Below are positions 25,623 to 34,753 of a stretch of 64,000 bases of DNA, piece after piece. Made by a program: the position numbers and the translations under genes. The notes beneath the pieces are model-generated. The model saw nothing but the letters and a program-made list of their open reading frames with translations, was not told where the DNA came from and made no database searches. Source of the stretch: Flavobacterium sp. RSP15 (GTDB taxonomy: Bacteria > Bacteroidota > Bacteroidia > Flavobacteriales > Flavobacteriaceae); assembly GCF_003968755.1 (NCBI RefSeq), contig NZ_RYDL01000007.1:62001-126000 (forward strand), read 5' to 3'. Within the stretch, counting starts at the first letter, position 1; every line of letters begins with the position of its first letter.

Positions 25623-28600
25623 CTACAAATTTACTACATCGATTTCTTTTCCTATATAAATTAGTACTTTTTTTACCACTTTATACCCCATTAATTCAAT
25701 TGCATTTTGATATTTTTCTAATTGTAAGTGGTATTTAGGATTATGTGTTCCTGTTTTATAATCCAACAGCAACACTTCTTTATTTTTTGTCAAAACCATT
25801 CGGTCCGGTTTTATAGTCTTTCCTTCCTTTTGAATAATTGTTTGTTCATTCAGTACCTCATTCCCTTCCGAAAAATAATCGGTTAGTTCTGTATGAGTGA
25901 CAATTTCCTGTATGGTACTGTAAACGGCTTCCTTTTGTTTAAAAACGATGAGTCCGTTTTCAATCGCTTTTGTTATAGCTAAATCTATATCGTTTTTCGT
26001 TTTCACAAAAGATAAAATCTCATGAATGACGTTTCCATAGGCAATGGCTTCCTGTTGTTGTGTTCCCCACATCAATGCTTCTCTTTGTGCAATTTTAATG
26101 TTTTTTGGATTCAAAATTTCCAAAACTAACGGAATTGTTTTGGAGGTATCAATGTGTTTTTTTTCTTTTGATAATTTAGCGATATCCCCAAAATCATATT
26201 CCAATTTATCGGTATCGAATTCCCCTTTACTCTCTAAATAATTAATAAAAAAAGCACACATATTATTTTTTGGAACTTCCCCTTTACTGGATAAATTCAT
26301 ATTTGAAATCACATACAACTGTTCCTCCGCTCTGGTCAAAGCCACATAAAGAACATTGATATTGTCTAATAATTCTTCCTGTTTCTTTTGATTGTAAATC
26401 TCAGCCGCTTCCTCTCCAAATCCTTCTACGGCGCTATTGTTATCAATTAATACTTTTGACAGGCCAAAAATTCCTCCTTCAGCATTGAGCCACAATTTAT
26501 CTTTTGGTTTCCTGTTGTAATCTTCCTCTGCAAATGGCATAATGACTACCGGGAACTCCAATCCTTTTGATTTATGAATTGTCATAATCCGAACGGCATT
26601 ATTTCCTTCTGGTGAAGGAATACTAAATTTTTGTGCATTTTTATCCCAGAAATTTAAAAAATCAGAAATTCCTGCTTGGTTGCGAATGTCACGTTCCAGA
26701 ACTATGTCTAAAAAATATTGGACGTAGGCATTCCCCTCCCCAACCTTCCCCGAAGCTGCAGGAGCCGACACCGATAAGTTGGAGTCTTGAATTTCTTCTC
26801 GTTGAATTAATTCTTCTTTTATTCGTTTTAAAACTTCCGAAATATTCTTTATAACCTGTTCATTGGTAAATCGAATGACTTTATACCCTAATTTATTTAG
26901 GGTAATTGTTCTATTATTATCTAACTGAACCTGCTCTTCGGTAAAATGATAATCCTCATCCACTTCAACAACCAGTTTTTTCGATAAACAAACAAAATGA
27001 ACAATAAAATCAGCTATCAAATGGTGTTGCCTGAATTTATAATCTTCAAATGATCTAGATTTAAACTCCATCCAAAGAATTTTCTCAGCATGTATTGATT
27101 CAATAAGATGGAATTTATCCTTACGATTAACCACTTCGTCATCCTTTTCTTTGGAGAGGGCCGGGGAGAGGAACTTTGCAATAATAACCTCCACCGCTTC
27201 ATACAATGATTTTTTTCTAATGTCTTGAAACGACAATGAAATATTAAAACTCACCAGCCAATTTTCGAAATCCGTTTCCTGAAACAATGCCATTCCTTTG
27301 GCAATGAAATCAGCAACAGGTAATCTGTCCTGAATATGCGTTCCTATATAGTACAGGAAATTCGCCTTAGCTTCTAAATCAGCGTTGTTTTTCAGGTATT
27401 TTAATAAATGAATAATCAATCGTACTTCAGTAGCATTTTGAATCATTAACGTTTCCGAGGATAAAAGCGGTATTCTTTGCTCTGTCAAATAGTTCGCAAT
27501 CGCAATTCCCTGATTTCGTTTCCGGGTAAGAATGACAATATCTTTGTATTCAAATCCTTTTTGAATTACTTTTTGAATCGTATTCAGCGTGGCCAAAACA
27601 TATAAATCAGTTTTATCTAAAGCTTCTTCGTCTCCAGAAGCTTCCGGATTATCATTTGTTTTCTCTACCTTTGGGATAAAAGAAATATTCACATAACCTC
27701 CTGTTTTGTCATTGGTTTTTTGGTGGCTGTGATTTTCATACAACTCTTTGTAATCTAAATGAGCAAATTCACCGGACAACAATTTAAAAAATTCATTATT
27801 AAATTCGATTACCTGCGAATAACTTCGGTAATTTTTATCAAGATGTTCAAGTTTTTTATCAGGATTATTGAACGGGTTTTGATCTTTGCTCAATTCAATA
27901 AACTGTTCGGCTTTTCCGCCGCGCCACCTGTAAATAGACTGTTTGGGATCGCCCACAATCATCAAGGTTCCTTTTTCTCCATAATCATCCTGTCCGGAAA
28001 GGGCATTATCAATAAGCGGAATCAGGTTTTGCCATTGCATCTCCGAAGTATCCTGAAATTCATCGATAAAAAAATGGCGGTAGCGTTCCCCCAATCGTTC
28101 GTATATAAAAGGCGCCGGCTGGTTTTGAATTTCCCTATGGATTATGGCATTAAATTCTGAAATGGAAAGTACATTTTGTTCACTTTGTATTTTGGCTAAT
28201 TCATTACTTACCGTATTTAATAAGGAAAGTGGTGTAATGTTTTTCAGGAAGGCTTTATAGAAATGGATCTTTTCGAAAGCTTTGTAAACTTTGTCTAAGA
28301 ATTGCAATAAATCTGGAATTATGTTTTCAATAATCGCACGATCTTTTGCTGTTTTATTGATTTTGACATCCTCAAATTCATGAAAGGTTTTGTTTTTTGG
28401 ATTGAATTTTCCTTCTTGAATGCTCAATATATGTTTGGGAAAATGTCCTGCCGAGAACGATTTTACATCAATTCCATTGGTATCAATCAGTAACAAAGCC
28501 GCTGCTGCAAAAACAACAGTCTGTTTTTCTAAATCTTTACTGGCTTCTACTAATTTCTTTTTTATTGCAACGAACTCAGCGATGGATTTATCCTGAAACT

Positions 28601-29213
28601 GCGTGATTTCGTTTCTGTTATTTTCATTGAGGATCAAACGGCCTGTCTCTAGAATTTCACGGGAAATATCCCAAGATTTATCATCGTCAGTTTTTTCCAT
28701 CGTGAAATCGATGAGCAGTTTTGTCAACGTTTCACCTTCACCGGCCTGAGCAATTATAGCATCTACAGCCTCAATTAATAAATTTTCAGTGTCCAGGGTG
28801 ACTTCAAAAGTCATGGGCAAATTCAAATCATGCGCAAAGGCCCGAATTACTTTATGCGTAAATTTATCAATCGTAGAAATATCAAATGCAGCGTAGTTAT
28901 GAATAATATGCTTGATGATTTGCTGTGATTTAGTTTTGATTTCGAGGATCGAAAGTTCTGTATCTATTGCTAAATCTTGCATCAAGTCCTGGGCTTTGTG
29001 GCTGGGCTCGTCTTTTGCAAATTCAGAAAGACTACCCACAATTCGGCTTTTCATTTCGTGCACCGCTTTGTTGGTAAACGTAATGGCCAGTATAGTGCGA
29101 TAGGCATCATTTTTTTTTGCAACAAGAATAATCTTGAGGTACTCTTTGACAAGCGCATAGGTTTTTCCGGATCCAGCTGATGCATCGTATATGGAAAATG
29201 AAGGTCTTTGCAT
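25623..29213 (-). CDS. AddA-like UvrD helicase-nuclease with inserted DUF559 domain
   Basis: 1196 residues. Walker A is at the N-terminus (DASAGSGKTYALV). The UvrD motifs FIDEFQDTSEMQW, VGDPKQSIYRWRGG and NYRS follow, then AVRIMTIHKSKGLEFPVVIMPF and LLYVALTRAEEQLYV-type motifs, and a C-terminal PD-(D/E)XK nuclease (KPDRMVL, VLLLDYKTGTH). It acts with the AddB-like protein in DNA break repair. Residues about 681-827 are foreign to the family: a DUF559 domain (EKILWMEFKSRSFEDYKFR, KLVVEVDEDYHF) bordered by GC-rich, proline-coding edges. Removing it would join SLYEAVEVIIAKF to NAYVQYFLDIVLE naturally. The insert keeps the frame open. Confidence 0.9.
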   Translation of the reverse strand: MQRPSFSIYDASAGSGKTYALVKEYLKIILVAKKNDAYRTILAITFTNKAVHEMKSRIVGSLSEFAKDEPSHKAQDLMQDLAIDTELSILEIKTKSQQIIKHIIHNYAAFDISTIDKFTHKVIRAFAHDLNLPMTFEVTLDTENLLIEAVDAIIAQAGEGETLTKLLIDFTMEKTDDDKSWDISREILETGRLILNENNRNEITQFQDKSIAEFVAIKKKLVEASKDLEKQTVVFAAAALLLIDTNGIDVKSFSAGHFPKHILSIQEGKFNPKNKTFHEFEDVKINKTAKDRAIIENIIPDLLQFLDKVYKAFEKIHFYKAFLKNITPLSLLNTVSNELAKIQSEQNVLSISEFNAIIHREIQNQPAPFIYERLGERYRHFFIDEFQDTSEMQWQNLIPLIDNALSGQDDYGEKGTLMIVGDPKQSIYRWRGGKAEQFIELSKDQNPFNNPDKKLEHLDKNYRSYSQVIEFNNEFFKLLSGEFAHLDYKELYENHSHQKTNDKTGGYVNISFIPKVEKTNDNPEASGDEEALDKTDLYVLATLNTIQKVIQKGFEYKDIVILTRKRNQGIAIANYLTEQRIPLLSSETLMIQNATEVRLIIHLLKYLKNNADLEAKANFLYYIGTHIQDRLPVADFIAKGMALFQETDFENWLVSFNISLSFQDIRKKSLYEAVEVIIAKFLSPALSKEKDDEVVNRKDKFHLIESIHAEKILWMEFKSRSFEDYKFRQHHLIADFIVHFVCLSKKLVVEVDEDYHFTEEQVQLDNNRTITLNKLGYKVIRFTNEQVIKNISEVLKRIKEELIQREEIQDSNLSVSAPAASGKVGEGNAYVQYFLDIVLERDIRNQAGISDFLNFWDKNAQKFSIPSPEGNNAVRIMTIHKSKGLEFPVVIMPFAEEDYNRKPKDKLWLNAEGGIFGLSKVLIDNNSAVEGFGEEAAEIYNQKKQEELLDNINVLYVALTRAEEQLYVISNMNLSSKGEVPKNNMCAFFINYLESKGEFDTDKLEYDFGDIAKLSKEKKHIDTSKTIPLVLEILNPKNIKIAQREALMWGTQQQEAIAYGNVIHEILSFVKTKNDIDLAITKAIENGLIVFKQKEAVYSTIQEIVTHTELTDYFSEGNEVLNEQTIIQKEGKTIKPDRMVLTKNKEVLLLDYKTGTHNPKYHLQLEKYQNAIELMGYKVVKKVLIYIGKEIDVVNL
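26733..27172 (-). mobile_element. In-frame DUF559 cassette with terminal inverted repeats
   Basis: About 440 bp inside the AddA-like gene. Its two ends are GC-rich and inverted relative to each other: CCTCTCCCCGGCCCTCTCC at the 5' end and CCCCTCCCCAACCTTCCCC (complement) at the 3' end, each followed by (A/G)AAG. They match at 17 of 23 positions. Between them lies a DUF559 (Vsr-like fold) coding region. Its conserved Asp in the usual IVDFYC motif is His here (IVHFVC), so the nuclease site may be dead. Mobility is inferred from the structure; no target duplication was found. Confidence 0.6.
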
Positions 29214-29386
29214 GTTGCTATTATTATACGCTGTGAGTTATATAAATTACTACTTTTTTTATAAAAAAGAACCCTTTTTATAGTATTCAAGTACAAAAAA
29301 CCAAACTGCTTGTGCTTCCTTTTCAGGGTTGTGTCTTAATGAAAAACAAAGCAAGTAACAGGGAATTTTTCTTTTGCAAAAAGTGA

Positions 29387-29842
29387 TTAAATAAATTTTC
29401 TAATGCTCATCATAATCCCAATGTGAAGCCCTTCATGAAAATCATTGAAAGCCATTGCATCCTGAGCACTTTCTAGCGTATACCCTGTTGATGTAGGATA
29501 TTCAGTGAAGTTTTTGAAGTTTTTATTTTCAAAATCAAGTTTAGTTTGATTGATAGTTTCAAATAACAAATCCTTCATTTCGGCTAATTCTTCTTGTGTT
29601 GCAATATGTTCTGGCTTAGTTCCTTTTTTATATTTTTCTACCATTTCCTCAGAAACCATCATCGGTAAACCCGATAATTTATAAACTAATACTTGCTGTG
29701 TCACTATTATATGACCGATGTTCCAAATCAGGTTATTGTTGAATCCTTCCGGAATCGTGTTGAGTTGCGCTAAAGTATATCCTTTTAAAAACTGTGAAAC
29801 TATTTTTCGGCTGGTTAAAGTAATGTCTAATATTTGATTCAT
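29387..29842 (-). CDS. DinB-family metal-binding protein
   Basis: 151 residues. It has the four-helix DinB/YfiT fold. Three histidines expected to bind a metal are visible: NIGHIIVTQ in the second helix and NDFHEGLHIG in the last. Some members are thiol transferases; the reaction of this one is unknown. It stands alone, divergent from the ArsC/Spx-like gene. Confidence 0.85.
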   Translation of the reverse strand: MNQILDITLTSRKIVSQFLKGYTLAQLNTIPEGFNNNLIWNIGHIIVTQQVLVYKLSGLPMMVSEEMVEKYKKGTKPEHIATQEELAEMKDLLFETINQTKLDFENKNFKNFTEYPTSTGYTLESAQDAMAFNDFHEGLHIGIMMSIRKFI

Positions 29843-29917
29843 TTTTTTATTTTTTGATAAAAATAATCATTTTCCGTGTCAAATGAATTTTCTTTGCACA
29901 AAGAAATTGCTATTTAT

Positions 29918-30268
29918 ATGGACATAATATATTATCTCGCTTCTTGCGACACCTGTAGAAAAATCATAAAATCACTTCCTAAAGAGCATGATTTTAAGTT
30001 TCACGACATCAAACAAGATCCAATTACTGTTGCCGAATTAGAACGAATGCGCGAACTTTCCGGAAGTTATGAAGCGCTTTTTAGCAAAAAAGCACAACTG
30101 TACAAATCGATGGATTTAAAAAATAAATCCTTGACCGAAGACGATTATAAAAAATACATTCTGGAACATTACACGTTTTTGAGTCGCCCTGTATTTATCA
30201 TCAAAGACAAGATTTATATCGGGAATACCCAACAAAATATGTTGCAGGTAATGAAAGCCTTGGCATAA
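29918..30268 (+). CDS. ArsC/Spx/YffB-family thioredoxin-fold protein
   Basis: 116 residues from the ATG at 29918. A GTG at 29876 would add 14 residues before the first strand and is less likely. MDIIYYLASCDTCRKI has a CxxC at the place of the family's catalytic cysteine, and SRPVFIIKDKIYIG is the C-terminal family motif. It could be an arsenate reductase-like enzyme or a Spx/YffB-like protein; the sequence does not decide. Its stop overlaps the start of the EamA gene (TAATG), so they are co-translated. Confidence 0.82.
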   Translation: MDIIYYLASCDTCRKIIKSLPKEHDFKFHDIKQDPITVAELERMRELSGSYEALFSKKAQLYKSMDLKNKSLTEDDYKKYILEHYTFLSRPVFIIKDKIYIGNTQQNMLQVMKALA

Positions 30269-31155
30269 TGTCCAAAAGAAATCTTGCACTAATTGGTGCT
30301 ACTTTTGTCTCTATTATTTACGGAGTCACGTTTACTATTGCCAAAGATGTCATGCCGTTGTATATTGATGCCTATGGTTTTATACTGTTGCGCGTAGGTG
30401 GTTCAATGATTTTGTTTTGGATCTTTTGGCTTTTTATGCCGAAGGAGAAAATTGCCTTCAATGACTTTCCCCGAATTATTGCCGCAGCTTTCTTTGGCGT
30501 AGCATTTAATATGCTTACATTTTTCAAAGGATTAAGCCTTACTTCGCCTATTAGTGCTGCAGTTATCATGGTTTCCACACCAATGATTGTGTTGACGCTT
30601 TCGGCCATCATCATGAAGGAACGCATGCAAAAACGAATGGTTTTTGGAATTATACTTGGTCTGATAGGGACTGCTTTTCTTATTCTGTACGGAAAATCCA
30701 TTGGCAGCGCCACAAACGCTGGATTGGGGAATTTTCTGGTATTGGTCAATGCTATTTCCTATGGATTTTACCTAATTATCGTCAAGAAATTAATGGATAA
30801 ATACAATGCGTTTACGTTTGTAAAATGGATTTATTTATTTGGATTTATTATGGTTTTGCCTTTTGGCTGGAGCCAATTTCAAACGGTGGACTGGGCTTTG
30901 GTTCCCATGGATATTTGCTGGAAAATTGGATTTGTTGTCGTCATTTCTACATTTCTGACCTATTTGCTTAATTTGCTTTCGATGAAAGAATTAAAACCAA
31001 CGACGGTTGCCGTTTTTATTTATTTGCAACCGCTATTTGCCACTATTTTTGCGATAAGCTTGGGCAAAGACGAATTGAGTTTGGTAAAAATTGGTTCGGC
31101 AGTTTTGATATTTATCGGCGTTTATTTAGTGACACAGAAAAAGAGTGTGCAGTAA
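30268..31155 (+). CDS. EamA/DMT-superfamily transporter
   Basis: 295 residues with about ten hydrophobic helices in two EamA repeats (for example FNMLTFFKGLSLTSPISAAVIMVSTPMIVLT in the first and LLSMKELKPTTVAVFIYLQPLFATIFA in the second). It is an inner-membrane exporter of unknown metabolite. It shares 1 nt with the upstream ArsC/Spx-like gene. Confidence 0.9.
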   Translation: MSKRNLALIGATFVSIIYGVTFTIAKDVMPLYIDAYGFILLRVGGSMILFWIFWLFMPKEKIAFNDFPRIIAAAFFGVAFNMLTFFKGLSLTSPISAAVIMVSTPMIVLTLSAIIMKERMQKRMVFGIILGLIGTAFLILYGKSIGSATNAGLGNFLVLVNAISYGFYLIIVKKLMDKYNAFTFVKWIYLFGFIMVLPFGWSQFQTVDWALVPMDICWKIGFVVVISTFLTYLLNLLSMKELKPTTVAVFIYLQPLFATIFAISLGKDELSLVKIGSAVLIFIGVYLVTQKKSVQ

Positions 31156-31312
31156 TCAGCTGTTAGTGTTCAGCGCCTAAATTGCAGGTTATTGTCTTTT
31201 ATAACGTTCGTTGGGCTATTTATATCAACTCAAAAATTAAAATTTGATTACTAAATATGTACTTATGCCGAGTCACTGTTTACTAAAAACGGACCACTGA
31301 CCACTTTTTTAG

Positions 31313-31320
31313 TATCTTTG
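31313..31320 (+). promoter_or_regulatory. Candidate -7 element of the YicC gene
   Basis: TATCTTTG matches TAnnTTTG, 19 bp before the ATG at 31340. No good -33 element was seen. Confidence 0.4.
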
Positions 31321-31339
31321 ACCTCTTTTAGAAAATTAT

Positions 31340-32200
31340 ATGATACAATCAATGACGGGTTTTGGTAAAGCTACTTTGCAATTACCAACCAAAAAAATCA
31401 CGGTAGAAGTGAAATCTTTAAACAGTAAAGGTTTGGATTTGAATGTGAGAATGCCTTCGCTGTATCGCGAAATGGAATTGGGTTTACGCAACCAAATCGC
31501 ACTGAAGCTGGAAAGAGGCAAAGTAGATTTTTCTGTTTTTATCGAAACTACTGCCGAACAAACTTCTACGAAAGTAAATGTGCCCATTGTAAAAGGGTAC
31601 ATCAATCAGTTAAGAGAAGTGTATGCTGATGCAGATGAAACGGAACTGATGAAAATGGCAATCCGTATGCCGGACACCATGAAAATAGAACGCGATGAAA
31701 TCGATGAAAACGATTGGGTACAAATCCAAACCGTTATCGAAGAAGCCTTGCAAAACATCTTGACCTTTAGAAGAGATGAAGGAATGTCTCTTGAAAAAGA
31801 ATTTCAATTGCGCATTGGCAACATTAGGCAGTATATGACGGAAGCTTTGGCACTTGATCCAGAACGTGTTCAGGCAATAAAAGACCGTTTGCAAACTGCA
31901 ATTGCTGAACTTAAAGTGAATGTAGACGAAAACCGTTTTGAGCAGGAATTGATTTATTATTTGGAGAAATTAGACATCACGGAAGAAAAAGTACGTTTGA
32001 CGAATCACCTGGATTATTTCTTGGAAACCATCAACGGAACGGAGGCCAATGGTCGGAAATTAGGTTTCATTACCCAGGAAATGGGACGTGAAATCAACAC
32101 GATGGGTTCTAAATCCAATCACGCACAAATGCAGAAATTAGTCGTTCAGATGAAAGACGAATTAGAAAAAATAAAGGAGCAGGTATTGAACGTATTGTAG
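31340..32200 (+). CDS. YicC/YloC-family endoribonuclease
   Basis: 286 residues. It starts with the family signature MIQSMTGFGKA and ends with NHAQMQKLVVQMKDELEKIKEQVLNVL; ETINGTEANGRKLGFITQEMGREINTMGSKS is the conserved C-terminal block. Members are ribonucleases active on structured or single-stranded RNA. The linkage with gmk (319 bp downstream, with a small immunity gene between) matches the usual yicC-gmk-nadD order. Confidence 0.92.
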   Translation: MIQSMTGFGKATLQLPTKKITVEVKSLNSKGLDLNVRMPSLYREMELGLRNQIALKLERGKVDFSVFIETTAEQTSTKVNVPIVKGYINQLREVYADADETELMKMAIRMPDTMKIERDEIDENDWVQIQTVIEEALQNILTFRRDEGMSLEKEFQLRIGNIRQYMTEALALDPERVQAIKDRLQTAIAELKVNVDENRFEQELIYYLEKLDITEEKVRLTNHLDYFLETINGTEANGRKLGFITQEMGREINTMGSKSNHAQMQKLVVQMKDELEKIKEQVLNVL

Positions 32201-32229
32201 AAAAGAGTTGATTAACAAATTTAGATTTA

Positions 32230-32403
32230 ATGCTAAAAAATATAATTCTAACTGACGACAAGTTTTTTGAGAAAAAGAAGGGACTAACAAAAATTAAAAT
32301 AGATAGTTCTGGTTGGTTAGTATATTATTTAGATGAAAATTTAGAAAAATGGATTGAGGAATATCCAAATTCAGAATATCACGGAGGGGAATACCTCAAT
32401 TAA
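32230..32403 (+). CDS. Imm27-like orphan immunity protein
   Basis: 57 residues. It starts MLKNIILTDDKFFEKKKGLTK and carries GWLVYYLDENLEKWIEEYPNSEYHGGEYLN. The stretch GW..x(5-8)D..WIEEYPNSE.HGG closely resembles the Imm27 family signature (GW..LY.D..DGR.WE..YP.S..HGG), an immunity type linked to polymorphic toxins. It is shorter than typical Imm27, so either the N-terminus is reduced or it is a remnant. No toxin gene is adjacent. It sits between YicC and gmk with its own start codon. The family call rests on motif memory, not a search. Confidence 0.55.
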   Translation: MLKNIILTDDKFFEKKKGLTKIKIDSSGWLVYYLDENLEKWIEEYPNSEYHGGEYLN

Positions 32404-32485
32404 GATTAATTGACAAATTCTCTTGGGATAAATAATATCTAATTATATTTAGATAAACACACACTGAGGGAAAATAAAAAGAGGG

Positions 32486-32513
32486 TGAAATTGCTTCGTT
32501 CCTCGCAATGACT
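32486..32513 (+). repeat. Dispersed repeat fragment
   Basis: GTGAAATTGCTTCGTTCCTCGCAATGAC resembles a short GC-skewed repeat common in intergenic DNA of many bacteria (ATTGCTTCG..CGCAATGAC). It holds a small inverted repeat (ATTGC/GCAAT) and lies just before gmk. This is probably passive repeat DNA. Confidence 0.4.
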
Positions 32514-32518
32514 TTAAA

Positions 32519-33091
32519 ATGAAAAAAGGAAAATTAATCGTATTCTCAGCACCGTCAGGATCAGGGAAGACCACCATAGTTAGGCATTTATTAAGCAAAG
32601 AAGATTTGAATCTGGAGTTTTCTATTTCGGCAGCCTCCCGCGAGCCAAGAGGCGAAGAGGTAAATGGAAAAGATTATTATTTCATGTCTACCGAAGACTT
32701 TAAAAAACACATCAAGAACGAAGATTTTTTGGAATGGGAAGAAGTGTATCGTGATAATTTCTACGGAACCCTAAAAAGTGAAGTGGAACGCATCTGGTCC
32801 ATAGGTAAAAATGTAATTTTTGATATTGATGTCTCTGGTGGATTGCGCATCAAGCATAAATTTCCGGAAGAAACTTTAGCTGTTTTCGTGAAACCACCAA
32901 GCGTAGATGAACTAAAAAGAAGATTAAAGGAACGTTCTACCGAAAGTGATGACAAAATCAATATGCGCATCGCTAAAGCTTCTGTTGAATTGGCTACAGC
33001 GCCACAATTTGATGTGATTATAAAAAACTACGATTTAAATATTGCTTTGGAAGAAGCATATCAATTGGTAAAGAATTATGTAAACAAGTGA
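32519..33091 (+). CDS. gmk: Guanylate kinase
   Basis: 190 residues. It phosphorylates GMP to GDP. The P-loop FSAPSGSGKTT starts the protein; the GMP-binding motif includes SAASREPRGEEVNGKDYYF and DIDVSGGLRIK. It belongs to the usual YicC-gmk-nadD group and links nucleotide metabolism with RNA turnover. Confidence 0.96.
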   Translation: MKKGKLIVFSAPSGSGKTTIVRHLLSKEDLNLEFSISAASREPRGEEVNGKDYYFMSTEDFKKHIKNEDFLEWEEVYRDNFYGTLKSEVERIWSIGKNVIFDIDVSGGLRIKHKFPEETLAVFVKPPSVDELKRRLKERSTESDDKINMRIAKASVELATAPQFDVIIKNYDLNIALEEAYQLVKNYVNK

Positions 33092-33094
33092 AAT

Positions 33095-33150
33095 AGTGAA
33101 TAGTGAGAAGTGAAAGGCTTCTTCTCACAATTCATTATTCACGACTCACT
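33095..33150. repeat. AGTGAAT/AGTGAAA heptamers and inverted partner
   Basis: Three 7-bp units (AGTGAAT, AGTGAGA, AGTGAAA at 33095-33115) are followed by the complementary CACTAATTCATTATTCACxxCTCACT type (about 33124-33150). The same heptamer family is longer at 54913-54996. The gmk stop lies just before it. Confidence 0.6.
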
Positions 33151-33158
33151 AAAATAAA

Positions 33159-33770
33159 ATGAAAATAGGACTTTATTTCGGAACGTTTAATCCCATTCAT
33201 ATTGGACATCTTATCATTGCCAATCACATGGCCGAGCACGCAGATATAGACCAAGTATGGATGGTGGTTACGCCACACAATCCTTTGAAGAAAAAAAATA
33301 CTTTGCTCGAAGATTATCATCGGTTGCAAATGGTGCATCTTGCCACCGAGGATTATCTAAAAATCAAACCTTCTGATATTGAGTTTAAATTGTCACAGCC
33401 CAATTATACAATAAATACCTTAGTTCACTTGCAGGAAAAATATCCCAATTACGAGTTTTCGTTAATCATGGGCGAAGACAATTTAAGGTCGTTGTACAAA
33501 TGGAAAAACTACGAAGCTATTCTGGCGCATCACGAGATTTATGTGTATCCTAGACTCGAAAACAAAGACCAAACAGGCGAAGCCATTTCTTCGGAAGCAG
33601 AAAATACAACTTTCAATAATCACCCAAAAACCCACCTGATTGATGCTCCGGTTGTCGAAATATCGTCATCATTTATTCGGGATAATATTAAAAAAGGGAA
33701 AAATGTGCAACCTTTATTGCCTGCAAAAGTTTGGGAATGTATTGATCATAACAACTTTTATAAGAAGTAA
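33159..33770 (+). CDS. nadD: Nicotinate-nucleotide adenylyltransferase
   Basis: 203 residues. It joins nicotinate mononucleotide and ATP in NAD synthesis. The nucleotidyltransferase start GLYFGTFNPIHIGHLIIANH and the C-terminal motif VEISSSFIRDNIKKG are present. It follows gmk after 67 bp. Its stop codon abuts that of the convergent LysR gene with no gap. Confidence 0.95.
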   Translation: MKIGLYFGTFNPIHIGHLIIANHMAEHADIDQVWMVVTPHNPLKKKNTLLEDYHRLQMVHLATEDYLKIKPSDIEFKLSQPNYTINTLVHLQEKYPNYEFSLIMGEDNLRSLYKWKNYEAILAHHEIYVYPRLENKDQTGEAISSEAENTTFNNHPKTHLIDAPVVEISSSFIRDNIKKGKNVQPLLPAKVWECIDHNNFYKK

Positions 33771-34667
33771 TTACGCCAGAATTATTTTTAATTCCAATTG
33801 AATATTCTCAAAAACAGGACTCAAATTATCGTTTTTACCGGATAATACAAACACATCCGTACTTGGCATTTGCTTGCTGTTCCACAACAATTGGATTTTC
33901 TTCTCTGCTATTAAATTTTTTGCGTTTATATCCCAAACAACTGCTATTCCGGTATTTTTCGAAATTATTTCCAGCATTTCATACTCCGAGGGAATGATAT
34001 AATTGGAAATCATTGAGGGCCTTTTTTTATTAAAAACATATAGCCAAAACAACTTTATATGCGGAATCTGTGCATTGTGGCTGAACCACTTTTGGTCATT
34101 CAGCCAAAATTCGGTTGCCGTGAAATCTTTTATTTTGATATTGGACTTTAATTTGGAAGCATCGATCGTATTAGACCCAATAAGGATTTGTTTAATTTTT
34201 CCAACTTTTTTCTGAATCGTATCAAACGTGTCATATTGTTTGGTCACAATTGCAAAATCCAGTTTTTTAGAATCCACCAATTCAAAAAGCGTGTCGTTTT
34301 CATGAAAGCTGAAATCGATATATTCAAATTTCGCTATCAAACAACTTCCCACGCTGCGCATCAAGTGTTTCGAAATGCCAATTGAAATTAATCTGTTGGC
34401 ATTGAATGCTTTGGCGCGAAAACCATTCTCCACATTTTCCAGTCGGTCTAATGCTTCGATAATTAAATTATTGAGTAACTTAGCATATTCCGTTGGTTCC
34501 ACACCTTTCGACTTTCGATTGAAAAGTTTGTATCCTACATGCGCTTCCAACATTGATATTTGTTGACTTACGGCAGGTTGACTGATAAATAATTCCTTGG
34601 CCGCCAACGAAAAATTACCGTTTTTATAAACCGATTTAAACGTTCGGTACCATTCGAGATTAACCAT
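33771..34667 (-). CDS. LysR-family transcriptional regulator
   Basis: 298 residues. The N-terminal winged helix-turn-helix is clear (LEWYRTFKSVYKNGNFSLAAKELFISQPAVSQQISMLE). The effector domain follows with no OxyR-type cysteine pair. It is divergent from the DJ-1/YqhD pair, with 86 bp containing two palindromes between start codons. It probably controls that pair in response to a small molecule, perhaps a reactive aldehyde given its neighbours (inference). Confidence 0.88.
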   Translation of the reverse strand: MVNLEWYRTFKSVYKNGNFSLAAKELFISQPAVSQQISMLEAHVGYKLFNRKSKGVEPTEYAKLLNNLIIEALDRLENVENGFRAKAFNANRLISIGISKHLMRSVGSCLIAKFEYIDFSFHENDTLFELVDSKKLDFAIVTKQYDTFDTIQKKVGKIKQILIGSNTIDASKLKSNIKIKDFTATEFWLNDQKWFSHNAQIPHIKLFWLYVFNKKRPSMISNYIIPSEYEMLEIISKNTGIAVVWDINAKNLIAEKKIQLLWNSKQMPSTDVFVLSGKNDNLSPVFENIQLELKIILA

Positions 34668-34670
34668 GAT

Positions 34671-34704
34671 ATAAATATATTTATCACAAACATAATTTAA
34701 ATTA
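34671..34704. promoter_or_regulatory. Palindromes in LysR/DJ-1 divergent region
   Basis: ATAAATATATTTAT (34671-34684) and TAATTTAAATTA (34693-34704) are perfect palindromes in the 86-bp gap. They could be LysR operators, but AT-rich palindromes also occur by chance. Confidence 0.35.
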
Positions 34705-34728
34705 TTTTTACAAATAACATATTCGCCC

Positions 34729-34736
34729 TAAATTTG
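34729..34736 (+). promoter_or_regulatory. Candidate -7 element of the DJ-1-like gene
   Basis: TAAATTTG matches TAnnTTTG, 17 bp before the start at 34754. The -33 element is weak, as expected for an activated promoter. Confidence 0.5.
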
Positions 34737-34753
34737 TAAAAACAAAATAAGAA

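Noticed and set aside
27759..28160. 133-codon plus-strand frame opposite the AddA-like gene
   Set aside because: Antisense shadow; the minus-strand helicase motifs are intact throughout.
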